Part shown: in pieces, positions 33,362 through 44,318 of the stretch
Numbering within the stretch: the first letter of the stretch is position 1
How the letters are laid out: each line of letters starts with the position of its first letter
Source of the DNA: Diphasiastrum complanatum
Lineage: Eukaryota; Streptophyta; Lycopodiopsida; Lycopodiales; Lycopodiaceae
DNA length: 64,000 bases
Direction of reading: 5' to 3'
Assembly: GCA_029204225.1 (NCBI GenBank)
Contig: CM055093.1
Location: 29,769,777 to 29,833,776 of the forward strand
Position numbers and translations under genes: made by a program
Notes under the pieces: generated by a model
The model's input: the letters and a program-made list of their open reading frames with translations, nothing else
What the model was told of the DNA's origin: nothing
The model's database searches: none

Positions 33362-34720
33362 ATGGCTACACATAATCGGAGACCAAGAGGAACCATTGAT
33401 GCAATCAATATTTGCAATGAAAAAAGTGCAGAAGATCAATGGATACCAAGAATATATCAAAAATATCAATGGATCTTGATGCATCCCTCTGCAAAAGGCT
33501 CATTCCGGAAAAGAAAAAGATTGGATAACATATATAGAAGCTCTTGGAAAGGCATGATAATGGATTTCAAAGTATCACCTGCTAGTCAGTCTATCACGAA
33601 AGTTTTAGTTCAACATGCTTATCTTCACAATGAGCTCAACATTCATGATTTGAATCCAAATGATAGAAGAAAATGCAATTGTAAGTTTGCATATTTAATT
33701 TCTTTAGAGTTAGCATTTTCTTTAAATTTTATTTTTCTTGTGATGTTTTTGTTGGTTTTGCAGATTTGTATCCATCAAATTACGTTGAATGGCAAACATT
33801 TCAATCGATTGTAGGAATAATCGATGTCATACATTCACATATCGGTATTTTACAATATAAAGGTCATTCTCCAAAACCACTTTTAGAGTCAAGGGTTTTC
33901 TTTTATGATCACACCTATTTTTCTGATAAAAATGGTTTAGTTGGTAGATTACAGCATATCCTCTATCAGATTTTTCGAGTGAGGAATGAATTTCTCCTGA
34001 TGCAGCAATTTCAGAAAGTTTTCGATCTAGGCTATATATTGATATTCAGAGTATATTAAAATGTAGCACTGGATCAAAGAATAATAGATTAAGTTGGTAT
34101 CTACATTTTACTATTTTTGTTGATTTTTTTTCCAAATACATTGTTCGGAAAACAAAAACAATGTTTATTTATAAGGACTTGAGTGCTGAAATAATCGCCG
34201 AGTAGTTGGGCTATGAAACAAAATCAGCAAGTTGAGTGCAGAGTATGTTACTCATCAATGACATTTAGAGATTACATCGAAAAACAAATGCTCACTTTGT
34301 TGCTGTATTATAGAAGATGGATTAAATGCAAAAATGTTTGGAAGCCACTTGATCAAGATTTTGGTATAAACCCTCAAGAGCAACTTCAGATAACAGTGAA
34401 AAGAAATGACATCATTCTTGCAATTGTTGCGGTCAAGGAAGATTGGTGTCTCAATCACATTCGATCAGAACTAGACATGTCGCAATTCGAACAAACCTAG
34501 ACATGTTGCAATTCGATCTACCTCAGTACTATCAATTTTGATTGAATGGTGTAAAGGTACGTTATGCCATATGAAAATATTCCTTTTTTTCTATTTCTAA
34601 GTGAACCAGTTTTAGAAAATATATTAACTAAAACAATTTCTCTTGTGCAGGTAAAGAGTAAGGCAGGAAGAGCATGTAAAATGCAAAGATATTGGAACAT
34701 CCATCGAAATTGAAGATCCA
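33362..34720 (+). pseudogene. Accessory gene of the A/B/C family (copy B, fullest copy)
   Basis: Exon 1 starts at 33362 (MATHNRRPRGTIDAINICNE), is basic in the middle (GSFRKRKRLDN), and ends at 33680. A GT-AG intron spans 33681-33763. Exon 2 continues YPSNYVEWQTFQ, IIDVIHSHIG, KGHSPKPLLESRVFFYDHTYF. A frameshift near 33990 moves the frame before SILKCSTGSKNNRLSWYLHF and YIVRKTKTMFIYKDL; further shifts follow near 34200, before EKQMLTLLLYYRRW and DWCLNHIRSELDM. A short last exon, VKSKAGRACKMQRYW, follows a second intron (about 34557-34650). The same order of motifs is found in C, so this is a real family gene. I recognise no domain. Orientation is convergent to the H3-Ulp1 gene. Confidence 0.65.
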
Positions 34721-34799
34721 TAGATTATGAACAATGGAATTTTGTATTATGTAATACAATTTTTCTGTATATATCATTTTTGAAAATATATGAACCACT

Positions 34800-34990
34800 T
34801 TTTCTATGAGGCTCTTTCATTTCTATGATCTCCATTTCCATAATGGTGCAAAACACAATGTAATTGCAACTGGATTATATGAGTTTTTGATAACAAGATT
34901 CATTGTCTCCTGCAAGAAATGCATTATCTTGGGGAGATCTTCGGTCACTTGAACTCTAGTGACCACTACAATCAGATATCAATCGACGCT
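34800..34990 (-). repeat. Degenerate duplicate Ulp1-like exon (copy B)
   Basis: On the minus strand this matches A 18121-18300 (GATCATAGAAATGAAAGAG, TCCAGTTGCAATTACATTG) and therefore carries the same old exon duplication. It also keeps a nearby GATTGATATCTGATTG-like motif at about 34970-34990. Confidence 0.6.
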
Positions 34991-35419
34991 TGCCCTTGTT
35001 GAAGTCTCGGATTTATCAGTTGTATTTTTGGTCTTCATTGCCTTGGTTTTTATTGTCCTTGTCTTGGCATATTTGGATATGTTCAGAAGATGATCTAATC
35101 AAAGCTTTGCTGCAACAAATCTAAGTGAACTTATGTCGCATGTTTGGATTGGTTGTGGCAAAGGTTCGATCAGATCATATTTCTGAACTTATCTAAAAAA
35201 AACCATGGTAAAGGCAAGGCAGACCAAGGCTATGAAAAACAAACATGTCGGAAAATCGTAGATATTAAAGATGAATGAATAATAACCCGAATTAATAACT
35301 GGAAAACAAACAAATAAGAACAACCATAAAAAACTGTAAATATAGTTCTATAAAATTTTTCTGTACATGTGTCTCATCCACATTAAGTGAGACCAACTTT
35401 TTATTAGTATCAACTATCT

Positions 35420-35815
35420 ATGATCTCTAAATCCATTTCTCCAGTTGGAAGTAGCTTGGGTGGAGAACACTCTGCCACTGCAACTGGATGTGAATTTTCA
35501 ATCACAAGCTTTATGGTCTCCTGTCTGAAGTGCATTATCTCCATTGTGGGAGACCTTCGGGCATTTAAATTGAAAAAAACAAAAACACAATTAAATGTTA
35601 TTAATCAAAGATTAGTTATTAGGAATTTGATTATGAAAAAAAAAAAACAAAAACACAATTAAATATTATTAATCAAAGATTACCTCTTTCAAATTAGGAA
35701 GTTCATCTTGTAGTGCAAGTCAATTGAAAAAGTGTTTGTCATTGCATATTATATATCAACCACAGTTGACAATCAACCTGCTGGGAGGACTCTAGTATCC
35801 AATATAAACAAAAGT
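35420..35815 (-). pseudogene. Remnant of the Ulp1-like C-terminal exons (copy B)
   Basis: The minus strand matches A 17310-17700: the exon beginning with the SSQQVD codons (near 35795-35775) and the last exon ending in GAGATCATAGATAGTTGA (about 35417-35434). The catalytic SCG region is altered (TGTCAACTGTGG instead of GTAAGTTGTGG) and a stop interrupts the NAKHFF region, so the Cys is lost in B. The upstream histone part is deleted. Confidence 0.75.
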
Positions 35816-35894
35816 TAGTAACAAAATTTTAACATTATGAAATATCGGATCAACGCGTAGGAGGTTATAATAAAATCTAGAATAGAAACAAGCA

Positions 35895-37030
35895 CGTTGA
35901 AATCGTTGTAATTGAGCTCACCATATTCTGATTTGTATGATTCAGTTATATGAAGTGGTTGGCCAACTACTTTGAACATTCTATCATTATAATAATTTAT
36001 TGCTAATCTTACCCGATATGGACGCAGAAGGTAAATTTTCTTCACCATTACTTGGGAAAAAACTTCTTTAACTATTCTAAAAATAGTAGAATAAACAGTT
36101 CTACTAATTCCAGACACATCACATGCTCCTTGTATCACATTTGCATCCAAGTATGATTGAACCTTAATCAAAACAATCTCTGCAATTTCATTTTTCATTT
36201 TTTCAAACCAAGCATTTTTCATCATTTCCTTTGTTGACTTTCTTGGTAAAACATGACTAAAAGATGATCCAATGCATGAACGATCTGTTAAATAGTTCTT
36301 TGCCAAACATATGAAACTAAAAAATAATCCATGTTATCAAGTGCAGATCAAACTTAAATGACATATACAAATCAAATAAACAGTTTATATGACAACATAC
36401 TTGAATGCTCGAATTCTTTTTTCTGATTGCCGCTATGTGTAGATAAGTCATCAATATTCTTCATCGGTACTCTCTTTCTTTTCCTCTTCATCATTGTCTT
36501 TTTGATAACTTTTATATCAACAACAAATTTTAAACTCTCGGATTGCAACTTTTCCATGGATTCTAACATTTCTTGGTTTGATCCCCGAAGAGTAGTGACT
36601 GTAGCATTCAACTCTGACATAGCATTCTTGAGTGCATTGTTTTCAGCACTAGTGTGTTGCACATAATGAAGCAATGCAATTGCTGATTTGCACGTTGTAA
36701 TTGTTGATTAGCAAACTGTAATTGTTGATTAAGACAAGATATGCTATGCATTCCAATATCACGCAACCTTTGACAATATCCAAGTAATCCGCTATTTCCT
36801 TCACATACAAATATGAGAAAATAAGTTACAAACTTAAAATCTGGACACAAATTGGTAGTTGGATCATTAAGATAAATTGATCCATCCACCCACAAATCGA
36901 TATTCATATGATTATTCATTCTCAATTCTCTAACTATTGCAGAAGCATTCTCTACAACTTTCGTCGCATTTTTCTTAATAATCGGAGTGCATTCCATCAG
37001 AAGAGCAACATGCAAATGGAACATTGCCAT
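35895..37030 (-). pseudogene. 5' part of the putative transposase gene (copy B)
   Basis: Exon 1 begins at 37030 (MAMFHLHVALLMEC) and ends near 36402; within it, one frame break lies near 36675-36600, after NQQLQRANQQL. From 36674 the frame is open through LESMEKLQSESLK, where A has a stop, to GNQKKEFEHSS. A deletion of about 19 bases between two ATGTTTG repeats has removed the 3' splice site seen in A (GTAG at 11871-11874). The second segment (36306 on) reads AKNYLTDRSCIGSSFSHVLPRKS and stops matching A after YGELNYND, where the internal deletion begins (about 35900). The catalytic part is absent. Confidence 0.75.
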
Positions 37031-37421
37031 TGTTAAAAGCTACAATCCGTAAATGCTTCAAACTATAGTAAATTAATATGAATAGATCTAGCATACCTTA
37101 CTTTTGTAATGTTTATTTCGCATTGAAAAATCGTCCCTCCTCATATTTCACTATAAGCATACAGTGATTTCAAAAGTTGTGCTACTCCCGCTTCAGTTTT
37201 TGCAATGAGCACACAAAGATTTTCAGTCTTAAAGCTCTAGTCCCGAATTTTGGAACGAGCGTGAAGAGAAGTTATTACATATCATGCTTAACTAACTATT
37301 GTCTGAAGTTAACCATACCTAATAAACGTCGGGCAAGGCCGAAAACTCTGAAAAGGACGACCGAAAGTTACTGGTTCACATTCTCTCTCTATGTAATCTC
37401 TCTCTAAAGTGAAATTTCTTA

Positions 37422-37453
37422 AAGGGCCCATTTTGAGACCATATTTTCCCTAA
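37422..37453 (-). repeat. Element B right terminal inverted repeat
   Basis: On the minus strand TTAGGGAAAATATGGTCTC leads into AAAATGGGCCCTTT, matching the left end of A and, inverted, the left end of B. Confidence 0.75.
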
Positions 37454-37599
37454 TGTCATATGTAGATATACTTGTATTGTCATTTGACATTATCTACTAT
37501 TCATAAATTAGTTTCAGATTAGCATTAGCTATCTATAGTTCAGAGGATGTTTGATCGCGGAATGATCGATAAAGGACGACTCCAAGAGCGTGTCAGGAG

Positions 37600-38033
37600 G
37601 ACACAACATAGCAACTATTGTCGCTATTCTCTAGATCAGTAGGAAATAGACAATAGTTGCACAGTCATCTTGCGAAGCGGAATATGTGGTGGCAACCATG
37701 ATGGCCAATGAGCTTACATGGCTCAAACAATTCCTTGACGGACTAGGAGAGAAAAATGACGAGCCACTAAGTTTGCATATGGACAATACATTTGCTATAC
37801 ATCTAATGAAGGATCCCATGTTTCATTCCAGAATAAAACACTATGCTATCAAGTATCATCTGATAAGGGATCTAGTTCAGAAAGGACAACTAAAAATTGA
37901 GTTCGTTCCAACCAAAAATAGATGGTGGCTGATATTCTTACAAAGCCTTTGGACAAGGCAATGTTTGAAAAATAGTGTACAAGTCTAGGAGTGATAAAGC
38001 TACCATGCTTTGAGAGGGAGCTGAAGAAACTTA
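37600..38033 (+). pseudogene. Ty1/copia RNase H fragment with polypurine tract
   Basis: The frame contains the copia RNase H end: TIVAQSSCEAEYV-like start near 37640, then ANELTWLKQFLDGLG, HMDNTFAIHL, and IKYHLIRDLVQKGQLKIEFVPTK, breaking into the next frame after about 37920. It ends with the polypurine tract GAGAGGGAGCTGAAGAAAC (about 38010-38028) before LTR-like sequence starting TGGTTTCCACCCACAAAGC. The upstream RT is missing. Confidence 0.8.
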
Positions 38034-38340
38034 TGGTTTCCACCCACAAAGCATCATTAGCTTATGAACCACAAAATACAATCTACCGCTACCCCAACCA
38101 CATTGTTGCTTACACAAACGACAATGACAACGAAGACCAGTAGGTTGCAGATCGCAATAAACCGCAAACCGCAACTTACTTCGGGTAAACAAACGAAGAT
38201 GATCATAGATAACCACAAAATCAACTCTTGTGGACCGCGAGTGAGGACCAGAGGCCAACCGCAATGACCTCAACTACAATTGCAAAAGGCACGGATGCAA
38301 AATGTAGAGAAACATTTATGAACTCAAACAGTTTTCTAGA
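38034..38340. other. LTR-derived fragment, no gene
   Basis: The start resembles the LTR at 39469 (TTTCCACCCACAAAGCA...TTAGCTTATGA). It then diverges into AC-rich sequence with no coding frame I trust. Confidence 0.45.
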
Positions 38341-39460
38341 CAATGGTACAAGAAAAAGGATCATGCTCTCAGATCCTTGGGCTTTTAGCCCTTGATGACC
38401 GATTACAATGTTTATGTAAAGGTCATAGATGGAGAAATCATCATCATCATCCTCGGTGTCTATGTGGACGACACACTGATCATGTCAAGAAACGACAGCC
38501 TGATTGCACAGGTGAAGCAGGATATTTCAAAGCACTTTGAAATATCGGGCCTAGGAGAAGCAAAGTGCTACTTGGGTTTATAGATTGACAGAGATCTTGA
38601 AGGTGGAAAATTATATCTACACCAATCAAGATACATTCAAAAGATCATGGACGATTTTGACATGATAGATTGTAAGAAGTGAATACTCCTATTGTACTTG
38701 GCACAATACTGACAAGTGAAGATTGTCCCAGAGATGATGCAGAATGACAAGCGATGCAAACATAGGCCCTATAGAAGGCTTATTGATTCTTTGATATACT
38801 TGGCAGACAATACAAGGCCGGACATTGCCTATGCATTGTTCAGATTGAGCCAATTTAACATAAATCTAGGTCCAACACACTGGAAAATTGCCAAGAGGAT
38901 TATGCAATACCTACATAGCACAAAGAACTATGGACTATGGTATAGTTGAGATGTAAGATTCAAGATTAAATCCTACAGTGATGCAGTGATGCAAGCTGGG
39001 CATCAATCAAAGATGATTCCAAAAGTGTCTCAAGAGGATGCATAATAGCAGTCAATGCAGCTATTATATGGATCAGCAGAAAACAAACCATAACTGCCCA
39101 ATCATCATGTGAGGTAGAATATGTTGTTGTAGCCAAAATGGCTAATGAGCTGAGTTGGCTCAGACAATTTCTAGATGGTTTAGGAGAGAGCACCAACGGG
39201 CCACTAATCTTACACATAGACAACACATCTGCAATACATTTGACAAAGGATCCTATGTTTCACTCAAGAACAAAACACATTGCTATTAAGTATCATTTGA
39301 TCAGGGATCTAGTTGAGAGAAACGAGTTGCAGACAATTTTCATTCCAACCAAGCAGATGGTGGTTGACATCTTTACAAAGCCTTTGGATAAGACAATGTT
39401 TGAAGGAAGAGAGCTAGCCTGGGAATCAAAAGGCTACCATGCTTTGAGAGGGAGCTGAAG
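38341..39460 (+). pseudogene. Ty1/copia RT C-terminus and RNase H
   Basis: The RT part has LGVYVDDTLIMSRND (near 38455) and KHFEISGLGEAKCYLG. It continues with RRLIDSLIYLADNTRPDIAYA (38780) and then RNase H: YSDASWASIKDDSKS, ISRKQTITAQSSCEVEYV and ANELSWLRQFLDGLGE (39138), ending IFTKPLDKTMFEG and the polypurine tract before 39469. Stops at 38581-38583, about 38682 and 38947-38949 break the frame. The 5' half of pol and gag are missing. Confidence 0.85.
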
Positions 39461-39468
39461 AAACGTAA

Positions 39469-40581
39469 TGTTTCTACCCACAAAGCACTTTAGCTTGTGA
39501 GCCTTTACCTACAGAAATACACGAGATTTTAACACAGGCATCAACTGACTCAGCCGAAGTCATCGACTTAGCCAAAGTCCCCGACGACAACGAGTTGCCA
39601 AGGCACCAATTGAAGTCATCGACGCCGCCGAAGTCAAGACTCAACTGAAGTGGCCGAAGTCCCCGAAGACAACAAAGACGATGAAGGCAAATGAGTCCCC
39701 AAAGGCCGAAGTCCCCGAAGTGTCCAAAGTCACTAAAGTGACCAACAAGGACTCAACCCCAGCTAAGTACCAAAGCCAAAAGTCGAGCAAGTCAAGCCAG
39801 CCACGTCAAATTTCAAGTACGTCATCAAAGCTCGATGAGCATGACAGTTTGAATGTCACGACTCAACAGTTAAGTCCTTGTAGTTAAGCAAAGTAGCAAG
39901 AAGTATTTAGCTGATGTTTTAGCTTAAACTATCTTGTAATGCTTAGTTAATTAGTTCTCGTAATTAGACCAAGCATGCTATATGTATTGGAGGTCGGATA
40001 CAGATTGAACAAGAAGGAGAAAAAGTAAGCATACATAGAGTGTGTGTGGAAGTAGTGAATGAGTGTTAGTCATGCAATAGCAGACACACATCACCACACT
40101 CACACTTAGAATTAGCAGTAGATAGTTTCTATTCGTGAGAGAGAATACCTCTCTTGCGCCAACGCACTGATATGGGAAACAGACAACACTCAAAAAGATC
40201 ATTGTTGTATACTTGATTTTTGGTAATATAAACAAGTAACAGTTCTTTTGCTCAATGTATGCAATCTCTGAATGTTGTGATGCTTGCTCAATTCATAAGT
40301 AGATATACTTCTGCTGTCATTTGACATTATCTACTATTCATAAATTAATATTAGATTAGCAGTAGCTATTTGTAGTTCGGAGATGTCTGATCGCGGAATG
40401 AAGTAGTAGCTTCCCTGGACAGATCGGCTCCATCTGAGCTCATATCAGTGAATCACAACTAATTTCGACTTTGAAGTGCTCAAATTCTCTGACTTCTTCG
40501 AATTCTAGGATCCACATTAGTGGAATCAGAGCTGCTTGGAGAACCGAAGTCATCGAAGTCGACATCATGAGATTCATAACA
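39469..40581 (+). repeat. Ty1/copia LTR (about 1.1 kb)
   Basis: It starts TGTTTCTACCC right after a copia polypurine tract and ends GATTCATAACA, one base before a primer-binding site, so it looks like the junction LTR of two copia bodies or a 5' LTR sharing the 3' end of another. The part 39832-40400 matches the B-split LTR. Its first 350 bases are rich in GAAGTC/CCCCGAAG-type short repeats. Confidence 0.7.
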
Positions 40582-40582
40582 G

Positions 40583-40594
40583 TGGTATCAAAGC
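40583..40594 (+). other. Primer-binding site of a copia element
   Basis: TGGTATCAAAGC follows the LTR by one base and differs by one base from the usual TGGTATCAGAGC. A short gag-like start (MSLVQNLTF, ATG at 40710) follows before the sequence is lost near 40830. 40831-41280 holds nothing I can name. Confidence 0.65.
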
Positions 40595-41283
40595 ACATTC
40601 GCTCCTATCAGAGCAACAACTCGGCCTTTGGTGGTTGAGATTTAAGAGATTGTACTCGTTTGATTCTAATACAAATAGTCCCTCATCATTCGTTTGGAGT
40701 ACCATCACCATGTCTCTTGTGCAAAACTTAACCTTCATTGTTTCTTCATTGCTCAGTTTTGTTTTACACTTAACACAAGTCAACATACTCATTATGTCTC
40801 CTTATCATTATTGATCCATTAAGAGCATGTTGAAATCCAAACCGTAACTGACAACTCAGCCAAATGTAGGATGAGAGCCAACAACCATGGCATGTGATCC
40901 CATAAAAAACTATTGTTTTCACCATGAGAGGAATAAAGATACTTGTATTATTTCTCTCTAGTTTCAACCACTACCTGGCCCAATCAAAATGCACACAATT
41001 CAAATCTACGTAATGTAGCTCAAATAAATTGGAAAATAAATATATTCTATAGAAAACTTTCAAATTGTCATCGGGCAACATGGATGTATCCCATTGGTTG
41101 GCTCTTCCTGCCCCCAGTACGTGCTAATCTGCCCGACGTCAATACCTCAGGTTAAATTTGTTTAACTATTGTCGGTTAGGATACAAAAATTAGTTACAGT
41201 TACAAAATGGTAGTATGCACAGTAACATGATGTTGTTTCTGTGATTTTCTCGCGGGAATAAATGTGATATGAAATAACGAATT

Positions 41284-42275
41284 GAATATCATACCATTGG
41301 CAATAACAATTTCAAGGGGACCAAGATCTACAATTGAGTATGCGATTCTTTATAATGAGATACATGAAGCACTTGCATGTATATTGGATGTGATTCACTC
41401 TAATGGTGGGAAGTTGCAATAGAGAGGGAGAAGTCCGAAGGATCTTGGAGATAGTGGTATATTCTTTTATGAATCTAAATATATTCTAGAAAGGTATGTG
41501 AGTTTTGGTAGGCTTGAAGAGATACCATTGCCAAGTTTTCAGAGTGCTAAGTGGCCAGTATTGTTTCTGAATCCTTTAGATGCAAGCTTTCTTAGATGTG
41601 AAGAATGCAATGAAAATCAGTATCGGATCGAAGGTTGTTCACCTAAGCTGGTTTGTCTCATTATATATGTTTGCTAATTTCTTCTCAAGTACAATTGTCC
41701 GAAGAACACCAACTCTATTTGTTTGTAAAAATTTATTAGATCAGTGATATTTTATTAGATCTTATGGATCAAGGCTGGGATAGAAAGACAAATGGATATA
41801 TAGAATGTAGAATAAAAAGATCTTTAATGATTTTTTGTTACCATATTGAGAAACAAATGCTTAGTCTAACCTTCAATTATCAAAGATTTAAGAAAACGGG
41901 TGGGATTTGGCTACTACTAGATCAAGACTTTCAAATGGATGGTCACACAGATTGAAAAGAGATAAACATCATATACAATGAGGAATTTCTAACTATGATT
42001 GAGGTGGAACAACACTGGAGCCTTGATTATATCATATCAGAGTTGGTTCTTCTACACAACAATCCACCCAATTATTTCAGATTCATTATCAATGGAAGAC
42101 TTGTAAGTAACCCATAACTATTGCCTATGAAAATGAGTAGATTCAAAATGATGTTGTGTACAAATATAAGTGCACTAACATTTTCTTCTTCTTATTGTAG
42201 TTACGAAAAAGACAGGAGCTGATAACATGCTGCAAAGATCTGCCATCAACAATCACTATTGTGGAGAGGCAATAG
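41284..42275 (+). pseudogene. Accessory gene of the A/B/C family (copy C)
   Basis: Motifs in the same order as in B: ILDVIHSNGGKLQ with a stop, RGRSPKDLGDSGIFFYE, FGRLEEI, then SKVVHLSWF and TIVRRTPTLFVCKNL (B: TIVRK-like IVRKTKTMFIYKDL), then EKQMLSLTFNYQRF, LLDQDFQ, and HWSLDYIISEL (B: DWCLNHIRSEL). A GT-AG intron lies about 42102-42200, followed by the basic last exon LRKRQELITCCKDL. Stops and frameshifts make it a pseudogene. The conserved motif order across diverged copies shows the gene was under selection in the family; its function is unknown. Confidence 0.65.
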
Positions 42276-42538
42276 ACACAAATGCAATCATGTTAAATCA
42301 ATGTATAGACACTATATTTCAATAGAGGAATCCCTGGTTAAGAATCAATATAGATGCTGTCTCTTTAGAGCAATCATTTTTTAGATGAAAATATTTTGGA
42401 ATTCATGTATAAACTCTTTATTTTAATAAAAGAAAGCCCAAGCTGGAGATTGAGTACAGATTACAAAGAGTAATTATGCTTGGAGCCTATTTTTCTATCA
42501 ATGTATTTCACTAATTTCTATACATTGTATAAATATTT

Positions 42539-44305
42539 CTATATTTTGCTAGCTGTATGTGTTGCTTCTTTGTTCAGGATAACTACATCCTCATTAGCTT
42601 TAGGCAGAGCATGAGGTGGTGTCCTTGGTTGAGGTGTCGCCCTGGTCAATATGCTGAGGATGATCTCTTGTCGAAACATGTACACGTCACTTGTTGTGTA
42701 ATCACGGAGGGCAAACTGAAAGAAGAAATATCAGATATTAGATGAAGATTTATGAGAGAAAATTATGATTCTTTCATGGGAAAGGAAACTGAATAACTCA
42801 CTTTTGAAATATCAATATCCTTCTGAATATTGTACCACTCAAAGAATGGCTTCGCATTGTAAAGAGTACACCACTCACAACTAAACGAGTCATTTTGTTG
42901 GGAGGTTTGTAATACGTTCAGCAGATCAATAATGGGAGGATATAACTAACACTAAATAGAGATGTTAGATAAAAATATGTAGGAAGTGTTCAATAATTGC
43001 CTCAATGCTAACAATTTCACAAGCCCCTACCATGGCATTCTCTACTGAAAAGTATTTATTTATAAATTGTTAGCATCAGCGAGTCAATGTCTTTATGCAT
43101 GTTACTCGCGAAATTCATCTTTACAGAAAAAAAATTTATCAATTATTTACAGTTCTCTTAACAGAGACTATATTCAAGCTCCATTGATCATTGCCTAATC
43201 AAAGAGGCATTCCATTATATATATATAATACAGTGATTAGATATAACCTTAAACATACAAATAGCAAGAGGTAAATAAACCAGCATACTTGGTATGATAT
43301 GGCACCATGAGAAACTTGACAACTGGAGAGCATCCACCAAAAAGACACTATGCCAAGGTGTCGTTGTTATCCTTGATGGACTGGATAAATAAATTGCTGA
43401 GAAGACAAATTTCTCTCCTTGAATCCCTTTCAATATCAAATTATAGGAGAGGGAGACTCGACTCTATCACTGGATCACTGATAAAAGCCCTCTTGTCTTT
43501 CAATAAAATATAGTCAAGGATCCTAAAATTAAGGCTAAAGCCAATTTCTTCTGTTTTGAAAAAAAAAAATGGCATGCCGATATTATCTACAACCTGGGTA
43601 TATCTTTCTCAAACTTTAAATAATCTTCAGAATCCAAATATGTTATAGGAGTAAGAGGAATAGTAGGTTTTGTACTACTGGTATTTACAACAGTACTATT
43701 TACTTGAGGATCAGAGGGGTTATTGATATTTACAACATGATTATCCAAAATTGTTGTGGCTATGTCGACCATAGTATCTAGGGCAGTGGTATCTACAATT
43801 AGATTACCTCCTAAAGAGGAGGGCTGAAGGTTCATGCATCGTAATTTTTAGAAGCCTGTGCTGAGGTTTTCAGACTTCATTTAGGGGCCTTTTGCTTGTG
43901 AGGCCTCTTTGTGGGAAGGTTAGTCCTATCATGGGCTCGTGCCTAGGAGCAAAGGAATAAACTTGTGAAGTCTACAATACCTATCTCTAAGTTTGTACAA
44001 AATTTGAAAATCTTGGGCATTATGGTGACCCGCTTAGCATGAATGCAAATTTTTAAAAAGACAGACTCCTATAGTCCTCTGCGGACTCCTGCAAGCATTG
44101 TAGTGCTGCAGGTGTGAACCTCACAAAGCTAGAAAGGGGCCTTTGGTATCAAGAGTTCAATGGATCTCTGATATTTTTTAATCTCATAGAGCCATCTGCT
44201 CATGTTATGCCTGGAGGTTTGCAGCGGAGAATTCACAGCAGACACCCTCGTAGACATAGTGCCAGGAGAGAAAAAATCCCTCATGTTCTGTTTGACCCTA
44301 TCCAT
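42539..44305 (-). pseudogene. Histone H3-like / Ulp1-like peptidase fusion gene (copy C)
   Basis: From the ATG at 44305 the minus strand reads MDRVKQNMRDFFSPG, keeping R-x-KQ-xx-R of the H3 tail. The histone fold is clear: WLYEIKKYQRSIELLI (H3: EIRKYQKSTELLI), RFTPAALQCLQESAEDY (H3: RFQSSAVAALQEAAEAY) and IHAKRVTIMPK (identical to H3), split by frameshifts near 44132 and 44060. A basic linker follows (RPHKQKAPK). The Ulp1-like part has VPYHTK before a GT donor (43288), DQWSLNIVSV, and QTSQQNDSFSCEWCTLYNAK. An 86-base intron at 42716-42801 precedes the last exon (YMFRQEIIL, as A MHFRQETLK). Stop at 42539-42541. As in A, Gln stands where Ulp1 enzymes have His. Several stops make it a pseudogene. 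Confidence 0.8.
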
Positions 44306-44318
44306 GTGGGAGGTGGTT

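Larger units (their letters stand above)
32922..37453 (-). mobile_element. Element B: internally deleted relative of A
   Basis: This 4.5 kb copy lies in inverted orientation to A. Its ends are TTAGGGGCTATCAGAACTC (32922) and, on the minus strand, TTAGGGAAAATATGGTCTC (from 37453); both lead into CTCAAAATGGGCCCTTT. Contents: accessory gene (+, 33362 to about 34720), degenerate exon copy (34800-34990), remains of the last Ulp1 exons (35420-35800), and the 5' half of the transposase gene (35895-37030, minus). The stretch corresponding to A 12292-17240 is missing. The host LTR flanks both contain TCA/TCAT, but a clean target duplication is not resolved. Confidence 0.85.
32455..37565 (+). repeat. 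Ty1/copia LTR copy, split by element B
   Basis: Bases 32455-32921 and 37454-37565 together match the LTR at about 39832-40400. The left piece ends CAATGTATGCAATCTTTGAATG...TTCAATCA and the right piece resumes GTAGATATACTTG. The 4.5 kb between them is element B. This gives an occupied and an unoccupied copy of the same LTR in the window. Confidence 0.85.
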
